The notes below the pieces were generated by a model. It saw only the letters and a list, made by a program, of their open reading frames with translations. It did not search any database and had not been told where the DNA came from. Below, in pieces: positions 11,944-23,112 of a stretch of DNA of 64,000 nt. Where the stretch lies: contig JANBPT010000007.1 of NCBI GenBank assembly GCA_027575765.1, forward strand, positions 62,001-126,000. Reading direction: 5' to 3'. Every line of letters starts with the position of its first letter. Position 1 is the first letter of the stretch. The stretch is from Tieghemiomyces parasiticus (lineage: Eukaryota > Kickxellomycota > Dimargaritomycetes > Dimargaritales > Dimargaritaceae). Made by a program: the position numbers and the translations under genes.

Positions 11944-13283
11944 TTGACGCAGGTCGTCAAGGACTATGACTCTGTAGTCAAACGTGCACGGTGCTCGCGC
12001 CCGTGTATATACTTTTTTTTCTATATATATCTTTTACTGCTGGCATCCCTAGTCTTCTCAATCCTAGTTCATACTCAGTTAAAGCTACTTAATATTTAGC
12101 TGTTCCAGTCAAGAAGAGTCGGCCGTTGCGTGTCAAGTAAATGGAGATATGGACCCCTGGGACTAAACGAAATATATTTTCGTTGCTACCTATTCCTAAT
12201 TTGCATAGTCTAGGTAGCTAGACGACACATCCCCCCACCCTCTCCTGCACCCTGCCTGCCCGGCTGTGTTTAGGCTCACGCGCCGATACAAATTGCACAA
12301 TTAGATGTGATAAGGATGGGAGGTATAGCAGTGGTGACCTCTTGTGATTGGCTGCTAAAGGAGCGGGAGCCCACCAACTCCCGTCTCCGCTAATTTTCTC
12401 CGCACTCTGACTGGTTCTCGCGGTCACACTCCGCTAGGCCCTAGTCGGGGAGAGGAGGGGGGATCCTTTGTTAAGGGTCTTTATGTCACCTAGCTCGTGA
12501 AGGCTTCCACCGGTACATTGGAGTGACTTCGTGTGGTATATGGAGCAGAAGATCACTCCTTCTCCCCTCTCCGGCGCGCTATAGCGCAGCCACATGGGCT
12601 GGCCAATGCCACTGCGTCCACCACGCATACCTCCTGTGGCGGCTCTCAATAAAGGGCAAATTGGCGGCTGATCCTAGCCGATTAAACTTACGGGTGCTCG
12701 AGGAGATGTGCTGGCAGTCAGGCAATGGCTGACTAGGTGGCCGCGAAGGTTAACAAAGCCCGCAGGGATGGGGGCTGGCTCTCTTACTCTGGATCGGCCG
12801 GCTAACTTTGCATAGCACACCCTCCCCGCACGTCGCCGCCCGAGCACTGGGGTGGGAGGGAGGATTGGACGTACGCCTAGGACACGAACCAGCGGCCAAT
12901 TCGACGAGAACTGTGATCCTCCACATCCCGTAGATACCGGCTTGTATTTATCTAGCCCGGTTCGCGCCACCCCGCCGTCGCCCTTCACCTCCCGCCCGCT
13001 GTCCGACCCATCGGTGTACCCTACAACCCTCCCACAGCCACCACCTCACCGTAGCTACTCTTCTGGCTCCATCTCCCCAGCCTTCCGCGACCCCCTTCCT
13101 CGCGCCCTCATCGCATCGCGACTCTGAGCCTCTCCTCCCCGCTCTCTTTGTCTCTCTCCGTCCATCGCGACTCATCTGCCATCGGCCCCTCCCCTCTCTC
13201 CATCTCACCTCGCCTGTACCTCATCCCGCATCTCCAACATAGCCCCGGCCCCTTCTATAACCCCCCCTCCCCTATCTTCCACG
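11944..13283. other. Intergenic region with pyrimidine-rich leader of the SURF4 homolog
   Basis: The first part (11944-12200) is AT-rich and should hold the EFM5 3' UTR. From about 12958 to the ATG at 13284 the plus strand is strikingly C/T-rich with few purines. This is a probable pyrimidine-rich promoter or 5' leader of the next gene. No gene was recognised between them. Confidence 0.55.
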
Positions 13284-14105
13284 ATGGACCAGATCCAAAC
13301 CTACACATCCAAGTTTGAGGACATCCTCGACAAGGTGGCCTCGCCTCTGAAGCCGCACATTCCGACCCTGGCTCGGTTCCTCCTGGTGGTGACCTTCCTG
13401 GAGGATTCGGTGCGCCTGGTGGTGCAGTGGCATAGCCAGGTGTACTACATGCAGCAGTACCGCGGGTTCCCCTACGGCCTGAGCCACCTGTTCCTACTGG
13501 TCAACATTATGCTCATGGTAGGCTGCTCCGGGCTGGCCATCGCGCGTAAGCACACCGAGGCGGCGGTGGGCGGGCTGTTCCTGGTGGTGGTATCGCAGGC
13601 GTTGGCCTACGGGTTCGTGTTTGACCTCAACTTCTTTGTGCGCAACCTGTCGGTCATCGGAGCCCTGCTGCTGCTGCTGTCGGAGGGAATGTCGTCGTCG
13701 CGCCGCAAGAGCATGTTCGCCGGGTTGCCGACCATCTCGGAGGTGGACCGCTCGCAATACTTCCAGCTGGCCGGCCGTATCCTGCTCATTCTGCTCTTTT
13801 TGAGCTTTATCCTGTCGGGCGAGATGACCCTACTGCGCATCCTGGTGTCCCTGGTGGGACTCGTCGCCTGCATCATGGTGGTCGTCGGCTTCAAGGCCAA
13901 GTGGTCCGCCATGTTCCTCGTCCTGTTCCTGTCCATCTTCAACGTGCTCATCAACAACTGGTGGGATATTGACTATAACCACACCCACCGCGATTTCGTC
14001 AAGTACGACTTTTTCCAGACCCTGTCCATCATGGGCGGCCTACTTTTGCTGGTCAGCCTCGGTCCAGGCGGTATCTCCGTCGACGAGAAGAAGAAGGCCT
14101 TCTAA
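13284..14105 (+). CDS. ERV29: ER cargo receptor of the SURF4/Erv29 family
   Basis: A polytopic membrane protein that loads soluble secretory cargo into COPII vesicles at the ER and cycles back from the Golgi. The single exon encodes 273 residues, the usual size. The N-terminus (QTYTSKFEDILDKVASPLKP) and the following RFLLVVTFLEDSVRLVVQW match the family well, and about seven hydrophobic segments follow. The C-terminus LVSLGPGGISVDEKKKAF ends in a dilysine KKxx signal, the COPI retrieval motif expected for a cycling receptor. The ATG follows a long pyrimidine-rich leader. Likely cargo includes vacuolar hydrolases and small secreted proteins such as others encoded in this window, but that link is inference from the family. 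Confidence 0.95.
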   Translation: MDQIQTYTSKFEDILDKVASPLKPHIPTLARFLLVVTFLEDSVRLVVQWHSQVYYMQQYRGFPYGLSHLFLLVNIMLMVGCSGLAIARKHTEAAVGGLFLVVVSQALAYGFVFDLNFFVRNLSVIGALLLLLSEGMSSSRRKSMFAGLPTISEVDRSQYFQLAGRILLILLFLSFILSGEMTLLRILVSLVGLVACIMVVVGFKAKWSAMFLVLFLSIFNVLINNWWDIDYNHTHRDFVKYDFFQTLSIMGGLLLLVSLGPGGISVDEKKKAF

Positions 14106-15460
14106 TTCCTTGGTTATGTGTCCTCATTGGTATTATCAGCTACAGTCGTCCCGGGCGCCCCCCCCCTCTACCCATCCCATTTGCCACTATGTCTCTTTCC
14201 TAGAGGAGGATTTAGCCATCGCCTCTCCCCTGTTCCCCTCCTCCTCCTCTTCCTACCCTTCCCTCTGATGTTTCTTTTTCTCCACTCTCAAAGTATCCCA
14301 TCCAATGAATACCACTGCCCTCTGACTAGACGCCATGCTTTCACTAAAGGGATGGGTGCTACAAAACTTGTTGGTCGGGCAGGGGCTTAGACCACCGGGA
14401 AACATGCCCGAAACTGAACATGGTGGGGCTGGTTACATTTGCTAGGATAGGGCTATCCTCCTCCACTCTTTCTGTAAGCATCTGGGACCTCTGGTCGCTA
14501 TTTGGCTGCGCAGCGGCCAAAATCGCCATCATTTCTCTGGCATAGACAACCCCTAATTCCGGAACAATGGTTCGGGTGGGACAATAGGCAAGAAGCCGAG
14601 TCGGGGAATAGAACCCCTAGTGACCCCCCCCCCTTGTGTGTTTTTGGCCTAGTCTTTGGCAGACAGTTCGACCGGGATACAATATGTACGAGAGTACATT
14701 CAGACCAGTGGAGGGGGATTGTGTGCATTGAAGTCATAACCACCCCCCAATCACTCCAGGCGGTTTGTTTAGGAAGCGAGGGGGGGGGCACCTCTGGCAC
14801 CTTCACCCACGGGTTCGATTGGTCGGATCAGGAGCAGCGCGTTGTGACCAGTGACCCAAATTGATATGGAGTAGCATAGTCCCTTCAGAGTTCGACCTGC
14901 TCAAAAATAGACACACGTTTTCCTTCATTGACTTGCCAACTGCTTGTCATCATTTATTTTCCCTGATTAAACCCTAGCTAAAGTACGGTATAGATAACCA
15001 AAGTAACAAAGTATGACCTGGTACCATCTTTCGACGTGGGGACATTGGCGTGCTGTATTCTTGTATGGTGCTTGGCGGGAATCTCTCTTTTATATTTAGT
15101 TGAATTTAAGATACAAACCTAGCAACCCACCTGTGGTAGAGCTAATGCTGAGCGGAGTTGTATCAAGTCAAGAAGGGTAAGCAAGGGAAGGCTGTACCGC
15201 AGTGGTCATGGTATACCAAAGAGGGAGATGGTTCACAGATAACAATCGAACGTAAGAATGGGGGGAGGGGTAAAATCGGCAGTGTATATTGCGGAAGAGG
15301 TAGTTGGGATAGAAGGCGGAAAACAAGTGAGTGTACGTAGTATTTGAGGAGGCTGCTTAGCAGCGCATAGCGCTATGCTGTGGAAGACGCAGTAGGGGGC
15401 GCGTCTTTCGGGTATGACGGCTACGCCATCACATTTAAACGGGATTAGGATCCCTCTGTT

Positions 15461-15472
15461 GGGGGGGGGGGG
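15461..15472. repeat. Poly-G tract (12 nt)
   Basis: A run of 12 consecutive G in a gene-free stretch. Such runs recur in the intergenic DNA of this window and are absent from the coding exons. Confidence 0.95.
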
Positions 15473-16315
15473 CAGGTATGCAACGTCACACTTTTTATGA
15501 ACGCTGGCTATTTCAGCTGTTTGCGGGTCGCCATTTTCCAGGCTCCGGAATCTAGTAAACCGGTGGCAGTTACTGATCTGCCAGGCGGCATTATGGTCTG
15601 TGATAGGAATAATGACATTGCATCCGGCACCTTTTGATTAGGAAACCCCACTGTGTCGTCCACACCAGTGATATATCACTCCCTGCCTACATTCCGTCCA
15701 TCTCCTTTGCATGTGGGTAGCTATTAAATAGTTAATAAGAGGAATAGCCCTTGGATGGCGGCTGTAGTACCCCTTCACTGGGTTTGTGGGCTTACTGTCA
15801 ACAAATTTTGGCACTGATCCTGAGTATATACTCGTTTATAGCTGATTTACATTTCAATTCTTCTGTGAGGTAATTTTATATCGGGAAGATAAACGGGGAA
15901 GGTCATTACGGACATTATTTTGCTCGTATCAATGGGATACCGCATGTCTTTGGCCAACATTTGGGTAGCCATTCGTGTGTTATATTCAAAACTGTTGCCG
16001 TGGCAACGGTAGCTAACGAGTAATATACGCCAGAAGTAGCGTGGTTTATATACAGGAAACGACAATTATCTCCAAGGCGGCCGGCCTTGGGAATCCATAT
16101 CTTTTCTTGCCAAGGTTACACGCTACAGCTCAACCTCAATTGTCAGCGGAGTGCGCTTAGAGGAACGAGCGGGCTCCTATAAATATTTAATATGCAGGCA
16201 TTTATCGTCACTGGAATATCGAAAGTACTAGATATCACACTATCCAATCAAGAAAAGGTCATCACACCTCTCCGACACATTATTTTCGGTGATCACTTAC
16301 CTTAAAGTCAAACTA

Positions 16316-16344
16316 CCCCCCCCCAAAAAATAATAATAATAATT
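16316..16344. repeat. Compound C9-A6-(TAA)n microsatellite
   Basis: Nine C followed by six A and about four to five TAA units, just downstream of the FES1 stop codon, in its likely 3' UTR. Confidence 0.9.
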
Positions 16345-16394
16345 ACGGGTCAGAGACTAATTCAACCATTTACTGCTACCATTACATGTGAAGA

Positions 16395-17501
16395 CTAGAG
16401 TTGGGCCATTGCCGAACTGATCACCTCCCAAGTCTCCTCAGGCACCAAATCACGGTCGCTAGTCGATCCTTGCAGAGTGCGGATGGCCTCAACTAGCCCG
16501 GGGTATTTGCGCAGAGTATCGGCAAGCTGAGGTAGAACCACCACAGGGGTTGATGTTGGGGTGACCTGCGGGACGCCGTATTCAGCCAGGCCTGGAGTGC
16601 CTTCGGGAGGCTGCTGCTGCTCATTGTCGACGGCCGGATTAGCTTCAGCGTGCAGTCCTACCAATAGTTGAAGGGCGTTGACCAGAGTGTCAGTCTCCTC
16701 GCTATGGGCCAATAGGTTGGCAATCTGGTCGGCCAGTAGGTCGACGTAGCCCTCCTTGACCAGCCGCTGGTTGAAAGCCGGCTGGTACTCGGGAACCTGC
16801 GCAAGCGAGAACAGTAGGAAGTAGATCCGCCGACGCAGCTTGTAGGCCCCCGGGCCGTTCGGGTTATCCCGCAGGGCCGCCTGGAGTCGGGCGAGGCCGT
16901 GGCGTCCAATAAAGTCCTGCAGACCCGGCGAAAATTGGCGAATGTAGGCCGAGATGCAAAACAGGGCTTTGCTTTGGACCTCGACAATTTCGCGTGCCCG
17001 CTGGTCTTTGGTCGCGCTGGTAGACTCGGCGGCCGTCCCGGGGAACTGGGTTAGCTGGGAAGCAGCGTCCTGAAGCAGGGGCATGATAGAGGCCAGCCCG
17101 TCGATTTGTTGGAAATGCGCCTGGCCGGTGGGGTTATTCTGGATCGCCGTCCCGCAAATCCACGCGGCGTTGCTCCGGATGACCGGCTCGGGGTCCCGGA
17201 GTAGAGTCAATAGCGATTCCCACAGGCCCAGCGGGACGAGGTTGTTGGCGTTGTCGATCTGGCCCACCAGGAGCTCAAGATCCTCAAAGGCCGATTCCTT
17301 CGTGTCGAGGTCGATCGTCGGGTCTTGAATGGTGGCGAAGGCTTCGCGCATCCGCACCGAGTCGTCCTTACCCAGGATGTGGTCAATAACCGCCGGGTCC
17401 AGGTCGCGGCGCGGAGCGGCCGGAGTGGTGCTCGGACGGTTCGGAGCGTCCTCGCCCTCGGTGGCGCTGTTGAGGATGGCCCACTGGAGAAGACGTTCCA
17501 T
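16395..17501 (-). CDS. FES1: Hsp70 nucleotide exchange factor Fes1 (HspBP1 family)
   Basis: Fes1/HspBP1 proteins release ADP from cytosolic Hsp70 and direct misfolded clients to degradation. The single exon encodes 368 residues. The frame is open 26 codons further upstream, but the N-terminus MERLLQWAILNSATEGEDAP is the family start, so I place the ATG at 17501. The diagnostic N-terminal block ending in DPAVIDHILGKDDSVRMREA is followed by armadillo-type helical repeats, including ESAFEDLELLVGQIDNANNL, IRSNAAWICGTAIQNNP and KALFCISAYIRQFSPG. The C-terminal third holds a Gln/Pro-rich linker and is longer than in yeast Fes1 (290). A cytosolic location is expected: there is no signal peptide or membrane segment. 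Confidence 0.93.
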   Translation of the reverse strand: MERLLQWAILNSATEGEDAPNRPSTTPAAPRRDLDPAVIDHILGKDDSVRMREAFATIQDPTIDLDTKESAFEDLELLVGQIDNANNLVPLGLWESLLTLLRDPEPVIRSNAAWICGTAIQNNPTGQAHFQQIDGLASIMPLLQDAASQLTQFPGTAAESTSATKDQRAREIVEVQSKALFCISAYIRQFSPGLQDFIGRHGLARLQAALRDNPNGPGAYKLRRRIYFLLFSLAQVPEYQPAFNQRLVKEGYVDLLADQIANLLAHSEETDTLVNALQLLVGLHAEANPAVDNEQQQPPEGTPGLAEYGVPQVTPTSTPVVVLPQLADTLRKYPGLVEAIRTLQGSTSDRDLVPEETWEVISSAMAQL

Positions 17502-19953
17502 GGCAGATTTGGTAGAGCGTGGGTCCGTATAGAGGGAATCAATGGGGGAGAGAGTGAGCGAGTAAATGGACGGTCGCAAGACGATCTAATGTTAACGAAC
17601 CGGTGGGCAAATCTGAGGACGGGCTCGAAGGTATGTCGTCGTGATAGTGGCGTAGAAATGCCAGTATCACTATTAAACCCCGCTCGTTTCACATTCCCTA
17701 GTAGCTTCTGGGCGTTTCCATAGTCTGCGCCACGCCTTACTAACCGTCGAGCAACCCGGCTGCGTGCTGCATTATTTTTTCGGAGTCAGGATTATATGCG
17801 TTTAGCCCCTGAGACTCTTCCATCTCTGCGCTTGCGAGCTTTAATCCTACTAACAATGGTGCACCGAGATAGTATATCTACGCCACTACACACGATCCAA
17901 TTCCGATCGGTTGGCCTGGGCCCCTCGATTGTATCTGAACCCCGGCTAGGATGAGTATTATTGGGGCGGGGCTGGTTCAACTTGACGACCCTGGCCAATT
18001 CAGGTCTACTCATACTCGCCCTCGTGGGACCCATAGGGAGCCTTACGAGGTAAGGCTAGGCCAGCTGGCCATTAGTAAATTATGGTCATTACCAGTCAAT
18101 TATATCGCAACCAGTCCTAGCCCCTCGCCTCAAGCAGTTGGTATCGCTCGCCAGGCTAGACACCAAACCCCCCGCGTAGTCTGGCGGCAGCGTACCAGTA
18201 CGTTCAATCCAGTTTGCTGCTCTTTAGGTTCCACCTACCCCTTACCGCGTAAAATCGGGTTACTAAGGGGCCGCGTTGTCCTTGCACCGTCCACGAGATG
18301 ACAATTTGTGTAGCCCCCTAGCATCCCCAGACTGTAATGCCAGTGGTCTTGTAGCTGCCCCCCTAGACCACGTACCCCTAAGCGGCCAGCGTATACTCAA
18401 GGGCCAAATCAATGGCACTCTCTTTCCTTTTTCGACCTTCGTTGCTTGCGACTCTCCACTCCAGTCGGCTGCGATTGACCACCATCCTACCGATCATTCC
18501 ACCCCCTTCCCCCCTTGCAGCCCAGCCTGGTGGGCCTGGTGGCGAAAGTGAAGAGAAAGAGGTGATGGGGACGCATGTTGGCTGACATTCCGAGCCCCGG
18601 TTGTCCTGTCGCAGCGGCGGGTATCGGCCTTAAGCACGGCCATCCGGTGGCGGCCGTCCATCCGCTGATTTAGAGTCCCCTTCCTCTCTAACCTTCTGAT
18701 TACCATTCTCGGTGGATAAAACCAATGCCAACGAGCAGACAGCGCCTTATAGTGTCGTTCAAGCGCAGGGCTCCAATCTATACTACGGTCGGCTTATGAC
18801 TAGAGCACCAGGATATCCGTGCAGGCGTCGAGTCGTGAAAATTCTGCCGCAAACTATCTGCATGCAACCCAATCCCATGACCCAGATTCCGTCGCATTCC
18901 TCTGTCTGGTCTGTTGGGCCTGTCCCCTGGTTTTAATTTTACCTGCATCCCTGACGTTCATCCTTGCCGGACTGAGGCCTTGGCCATAGGCAGGTTTGTA
19001 TACAATGAAGTGGAAGGGACACCGTCCTGGTTGGCACCGGCATATGTGCAGTGGCCACGACAACGGGACTAACTTGGATGAATGAGGGCCAGGCCGGATG
19101 ATCTGAGACCTTGACGGATGGGGTGGACAGGGGCCGCATGGGCAAATAGAGAACCCGAGTGTATTTGCGTTGAGGAGATAATAATAATAATAATTGGAGT
19201 CTGATTCGTTTGCTTTGCCGCAGACATGCCCGTACACTGGATTTAAACGGTGGGCCTGATGTACCAACTCCTTAGGTCCCCCGTCTCATCTAACCTATTT
19301 AACGAGCGAGCCCTGCTTCGTGTACCGTCGATCCTCGCTCTTGACTTCCCCCATTCCACACACCTGTCGCACATCCTTCGCTCTTGCGTCGAAATCATTG
19401 ATACACCCACCGCTTGTGGCCGAGACTCTGCCTGTCTCCGAGGATGCGTGATTCGCCCACTTCCTGTAGCCTAATTAGCAGGCTTTGATTAAACCTCTCC
19501 CCTCTTTCCTATTCGCACTCACCTGCATATCAGCCGGTGTCGCTTCGCCCTGGCCTCCCAACCTACCCTGGACGGCCGGCGCGTTTTCGCACCGCTGGTT
19601 ATATATCGCCCAGGCTGTCGGCCCGTCTATGACACGCCTTAATCCATCGACTTTTGATTACTTACTGGGTGTAATAGTGACCACGTTCCACCAGTCACAA
19701 CCTTCCCCCTCTCCCACACTACTGCTCAGATATTCGGACTCAGCTCCCGCTTCCCCCCGAAGTGTGCCTTGACCTCCCCCAGTCAACGCCAATCTCACAT
19801 TCCCTGAATCCTCGCCCTCTCCATGCACCGCATTGCCCGTCCCACCTCCCCTGGTCGCCCCGTGTAGCCTCCTTCGTCATACCCGTATTGCCCGTTAGCC
19901 CAGCCCTCCCTCGCCGGCCATTACTTCCCTTTTTTTCACAGCCTCCGGTCGCC
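17502..19953. other. Divergent intergenic region (FES1 / OPT transporter)
   Basis: About 2.45 kb between divergent starts. It has a (TAA)n microsatellite near 19180 and a pyrimidine-rich stretch just before the OPT start (19740-19953). The open frames are short and lack recognisable domains. Confidence 0.5.
19178..19195. repeat. (TAA)n microsatellite
   Basis: About five to six tandem ATA/TAA units in the gene-free stretch upstream of the OPT transporter gene. Confidence 0.9.
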
Positions 19954-22779
19954 ATGGCTCGCGTACGGTCGGATTCCCGTGACGGTGGCCGTCCACTGTC
20001 ACCCCATCTCCCTCTGGGCGATCGTACCCCGCTGTCCGCGACGGCCACCCTACCATTTGATAACATCCCTCTGCCAGTTGTGGATACCACGGCAGCCGAG
20101 ATCCACCTACTCCAGGAGATGGGCGCCAGTCCCATAGAAGCCGACCCGCGCCTCCCCTCCTCGCCCCTCCGTAAACACTCGGCGTTCTACGAGGAGTACC
20201 TGAACGACGGCAATGACGGCCCTCGGCGTTCTGACCCACAGACTGTACCAGCCTTCGAGCTACGACCACCTCCCAAGAGCCCCGGTATGCGCGCGCGGGC
20301 CCCGCCAGCCTCAGCTCATTCCTCCGCCACAATGGCACCGGTCGCCACGGTGCCATCCCCTTCGGCCGAGGCGGTCAAGCCATTGCTCCAACACCTGCAC
20401 CCCGCCGGTGTCAGCACCCGCACCGACGATCCGACGGACGATATCATGCCCGACGAAGACTCCCCGTTCGACATGGTGCGCGCCGTGGTGAGCAACCGAG
20501 ATGACCCTACTCTCCCGACGCTCACAGTGCGGGTATGGATCCTTGGCCTGTCGTTCCTCGTGATCCTATCGGTTGTCAATCAGTTCTTTTGGTTCCGCGA
20601 GACGCCGATCGGGCTCGGTGGGGTTATTGTCCTTCTGCTGAGCTACCCAATGGGAAAATTTATGGCCTGGTCCATGCCCCACCGTACCGTGCGGCTACGG
20701 CCCTTCCCCTGGTCGTTCGAACTCAACCCCGGCCCGTTCTCCATCAAGGAGCACGTCCTGGTGTCCATCGTGGCCAACTCGGGCGCCGGGACGGCGTACG
20801 CCATCGATGTGATCGTCATTAAGCGCCTATTTTACAAGACTGAAATGGCCTTCGCCACCAGCCTCTTACTCCTCCTGACCTCCCAGCTCGTCGGGTACGG
20901 GCTGGCTGGCATCGCCCGCAAGTTTTTGGTCCGTCCCGCCGCCATGATCTGGCCCGCCGGTCTGATCACCGTGGCCCTGTTCCGGACGTTTCATGACAAG
21001 GAGGAACTGCCCGTGGCGGGTACCGCCGCCCGCTCGAGTGCCGAGACGTTTTCCACCACGCCCACCGAGGATATCGAGATGACCATGGTCGACGAGAACT
21101 CGCCTCCGTTGTCGCCCACGGACAAGCCCGACGGGTTGCTGATCCCGCCACGCCGGTTCGGCTCGGCCCTTCGTACCTCCAGTAGCCGGTTTACGCCGCT
21201 CGCCCTCCTCCGTCGACTCAACCGGCTCACGCGGGTGCAGTACTTTTGGGCCTTCTTCATGTTCAGCTTCGTGTGGTATTTCGTGCCCGGCTACCTCTTC
21301 ACTGGACTGGGCGCCGTGTCCCTCCTGTGCCTCGTCGCTCCGACTAGCCTAATTGCGCAGCAGCTCGGAGACGGGCGCTACGGCCTGGGCATCCTTTCGT
21401 TTAGCATGGACTGGAGCATGATCTCGTCGGCCTACCTCTCCAGCCCGATCGCCACACCGTTCTGGACGGCCTGCAACATGTTTGCCAGTTTTGTGGTCAT
21501 GATGTGGGTCCTGGTCCCCCTGGCCTATTACTTCAACGTCTGGGACGCCGCCCACTTCCCCATCTACTCGGCGGCCACGTTCGACGTGTTTGGCAACCAC
21601 TACAACACCACCCGGGTCATGCCAGGCGGGAGCTACGATGAGGCCGCCTACCAGACGTACAGCCCGCTCCGCCTGGCCTTCCAGTTCGCCCTCACCTATG
21701 GGCTCAGCTTCGCCTCTTTTGCCTCACTCCTCACCTACACGGCGCTCTACCACGGCAAGGACATCATGGCCCGGTTCCGCGAGTCCCGCGCGATGGACGA
21801 CGATATCCACGCCAAGCTGATGCGCCGTTACCCGGAGGTCCCCAGCTGGTGGTACAGCGCCATCTTTTTCGTCAACGGTCTCGCGGCCATTTACCTGTGC
21901 GAACGGATGGGGATCGGTCTACCCTGGTGGGCGGTCCTACTCGCCCTGGGCATCGCCGGGCTGTTCCTGATCCCGGTCGGTATCATTGCCGCCGTGTCTA
22001 ACCAGAGTCCCGGACTCAACGTCATCACCGAGTTCATTATCGGCTACCTCCTCCCGGGCCAACCCATCGCCAACGTCACCTTCAAGACCTACGGGACCAT
22101 CGCCCTCAACCAGGGCCTGGCCCTCGTGGGCGACATGAAACTGGCCCACTACATGAAGATCCCGCCGCGCCACATGTTTATCTGCCAGGCCGTGGGGACG
22201 GTCTGCGCCGGCACCCTCCAGCTGGCCACCGCGTACTACCTCATGGACACCGTCCCGCGCATGTGCGACCCGGACAACCTCCCGTGGACGTGCCGCGGCG
22301 CCCACACGTTCTACTCCGCCTCCATCATCTGGGGCCTGATCGGCCCCCTCAAAATGTTCGGTCCGGGTTCGCCGTACTACTTTGCCCTTTGGTTCTTCCT
22401 GCTGGGGTTCCTCCTCCCGTTCCCCATCTACTTTCTGCAGAAACGCTACCCGAACCTCCACTGGCTCCAGTTTGTCCACGTGCCCATCATCCTCGGCGCC
22501 CTGGACTCGTTCCCGCCGGGCCCCGCCCTCGTCTACCCCATGTGGTTCCTGGCCTGCGTATTCTTTAACCTCTGGATCTATCGCCGCCATAACGGATGGT
22601 GGAAGCGACTCGGGTTCATCTTTAGCGTCGCCCTGGATTCCGGACTGGCCGTGGCCGGGTTGGTCATCTTTGTCATCTTCCAGTCCTCCGGTATCGAGCT
22701 GCACTGGTGGGGCAACGATCACCAGCAGTGTCCGTTGAGTCGTGCTCCGCTCGTGCCAGCCTCACCCTTCCATTCCTGA
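19954..22779 (+). CDS. Oligopeptide transporter, OPT family
   Basis: A proton-coupled plasma-membrane (or vacuolar) carrier of the fungal/plant OPT family, which imports small peptides such as tetra- and pentapeptides or glutathione. I choose the ATG at 19954 (gtcgccATGgct) for its initiation context. The frame is open 64 codons further upstream, but that part is not OPT-like. The product is 941 residues: an N-terminal cytosolic tail of about 180 residues, then around 14-16 hydrophobic segments. The family motifs NPGPF (about residue 258, in LNPGPFSIKEHVLVSI) and KIPPR (about 735, in MKIPPRHMFICQAVGT) are intact. A polar loop of about 70 residues, Ser/Thr/Pro-rich, lies near residues 348-420. 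It has no introns. The family call is firm and the substrate is unknown. Confidence 0.94.
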   Translation: MARVRSDSRDGGRPLSPHLPLGDRTPLSATATLPFDNIPLPVVDTTAAEIHLLQEMGASPIEADPRLPSSPLRKHSAFYEEYLNDGNDGPRRSDPQTVPAFELRPPPKSPGMRARAPPASAHSSATMAPVATVPSPSAEAVKPLLQHLHPAGVSTRTDDPTDDIMPDEDSPFDMVRAVVSNRDDPTLPTLTVRVWILGLSFLVILSVVNQFFWFRETPIGLGGVIVLLLSYPMGKFMAWSMPHRTVRLRPFPWSFELNPGPFSIKEHVLVSIVANSGAGTAYAIDVIVIKRLFYKTEMAFATSLLLLLTSQLVGYGLAGIARKFLVRPAAMIWPAGLITVALFRTFHDKEELPVAGTAARSSAETFSTTPTEDIEMTMVDENSPPLSPTDKPDGLLIPPRRFGSALRTSSSRFTPLALLRRLNRLTRVQYFWAFFMFSFVWYFVPGYLFTGLGAVSLLCLVAPTSLIAQQLGDGRYGLGILSFSMDWSMISSAYLSSPIATPFWTACNMFASFVVMMWVLVPLAYYFNVWDAAHFPIYSAATFDVFGNHYNTTRVMPGGSYDEAAYQTYSPLRLAFQFALTYGLSFASFASLLTYTALYHGKDIMARFRESRAMDDDIHAKLMRRYPEVPSWWYSAIFFVNGLAAIYLCERMGIGLPWWAVLLALGIAGLFLIPVGIIAAVSNQSPGLNVITEFIIGYLLPGQPIANVTFKTYGTIALNQGLALVGDMKLAHYMKIPPRHMFICQAVGTVCAGTLQLATAYYLMDTVPRMCDPDNLPWTCRGAHTFYSASIIWGLIGPLKMFGPGSPYYFALWFFLLGFLLPFPIYFLQKRYPNLHWLQFVHVPIILGALDSFPPGPALVYPMWFLACVFFNLWIYRRHNGWWKRLGFIFSVALDSGLAVAGLVIFVIFQSSGIELHWWGNDHQQCPLSRAPLVPASPFHS

Positions 22780-23112
22780 GCTACCCTATCCGCACCTCCT
22801 GGATGCGGTCTATTTTTTTTAACAAACAAAACCAAAACAAACGCATTCCCCATGGCGCCGGCTTCACTCGCTGGTCTCCACCTGGCGCTGCTCCTGTGCT
22901 TTCCGAAATGTAGGTTTTCCCTTTCCTTGCATTTATTAAGTCCTCTATGTACTATACAACCTCCCTCCCTCTCCCTCTCTCTCTCCCCCGCTACACGTGT
23001 ATCTACTTACCTTGACCTAGAAACCCATCATTAAACCTAGGCCTAGTCGCTAACAATCAAACCCACGCCCTTGCCGGCCTGGTTAGTATGCCTGGATACC
23101 GACCGCACCCGG
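22780..23112. other. Convergent intergenic region
   Basis: These 333 bases lie between two converging genes and include a CT-rich tract (22960-22990). They probably contain both 3' UTRs. No gene was seen. Confidence 0.6.

Larger units (their letters stand above)
14106..16394. other. Convergent gene-free region
   Basis: About 2.3 kb between the 3' ends of the SURF4 homolog and FES1. It contains homopolymer runs (C around 14625, G around 14780, 12 G at 15461-15472) and a C9-A6-(TAA)n tract next to FES1. No convincing coding frame, tRNA or repeat element was seen. Confidence 0.55.

Noticed and set aside
21937..22722. 261-codon open frame antisense to the OPT transporter
   Set aside because: It is entirely inside the OPT gene, acidic and Gly-rich with no membrane or domain pattern; a codon-bias shadow.
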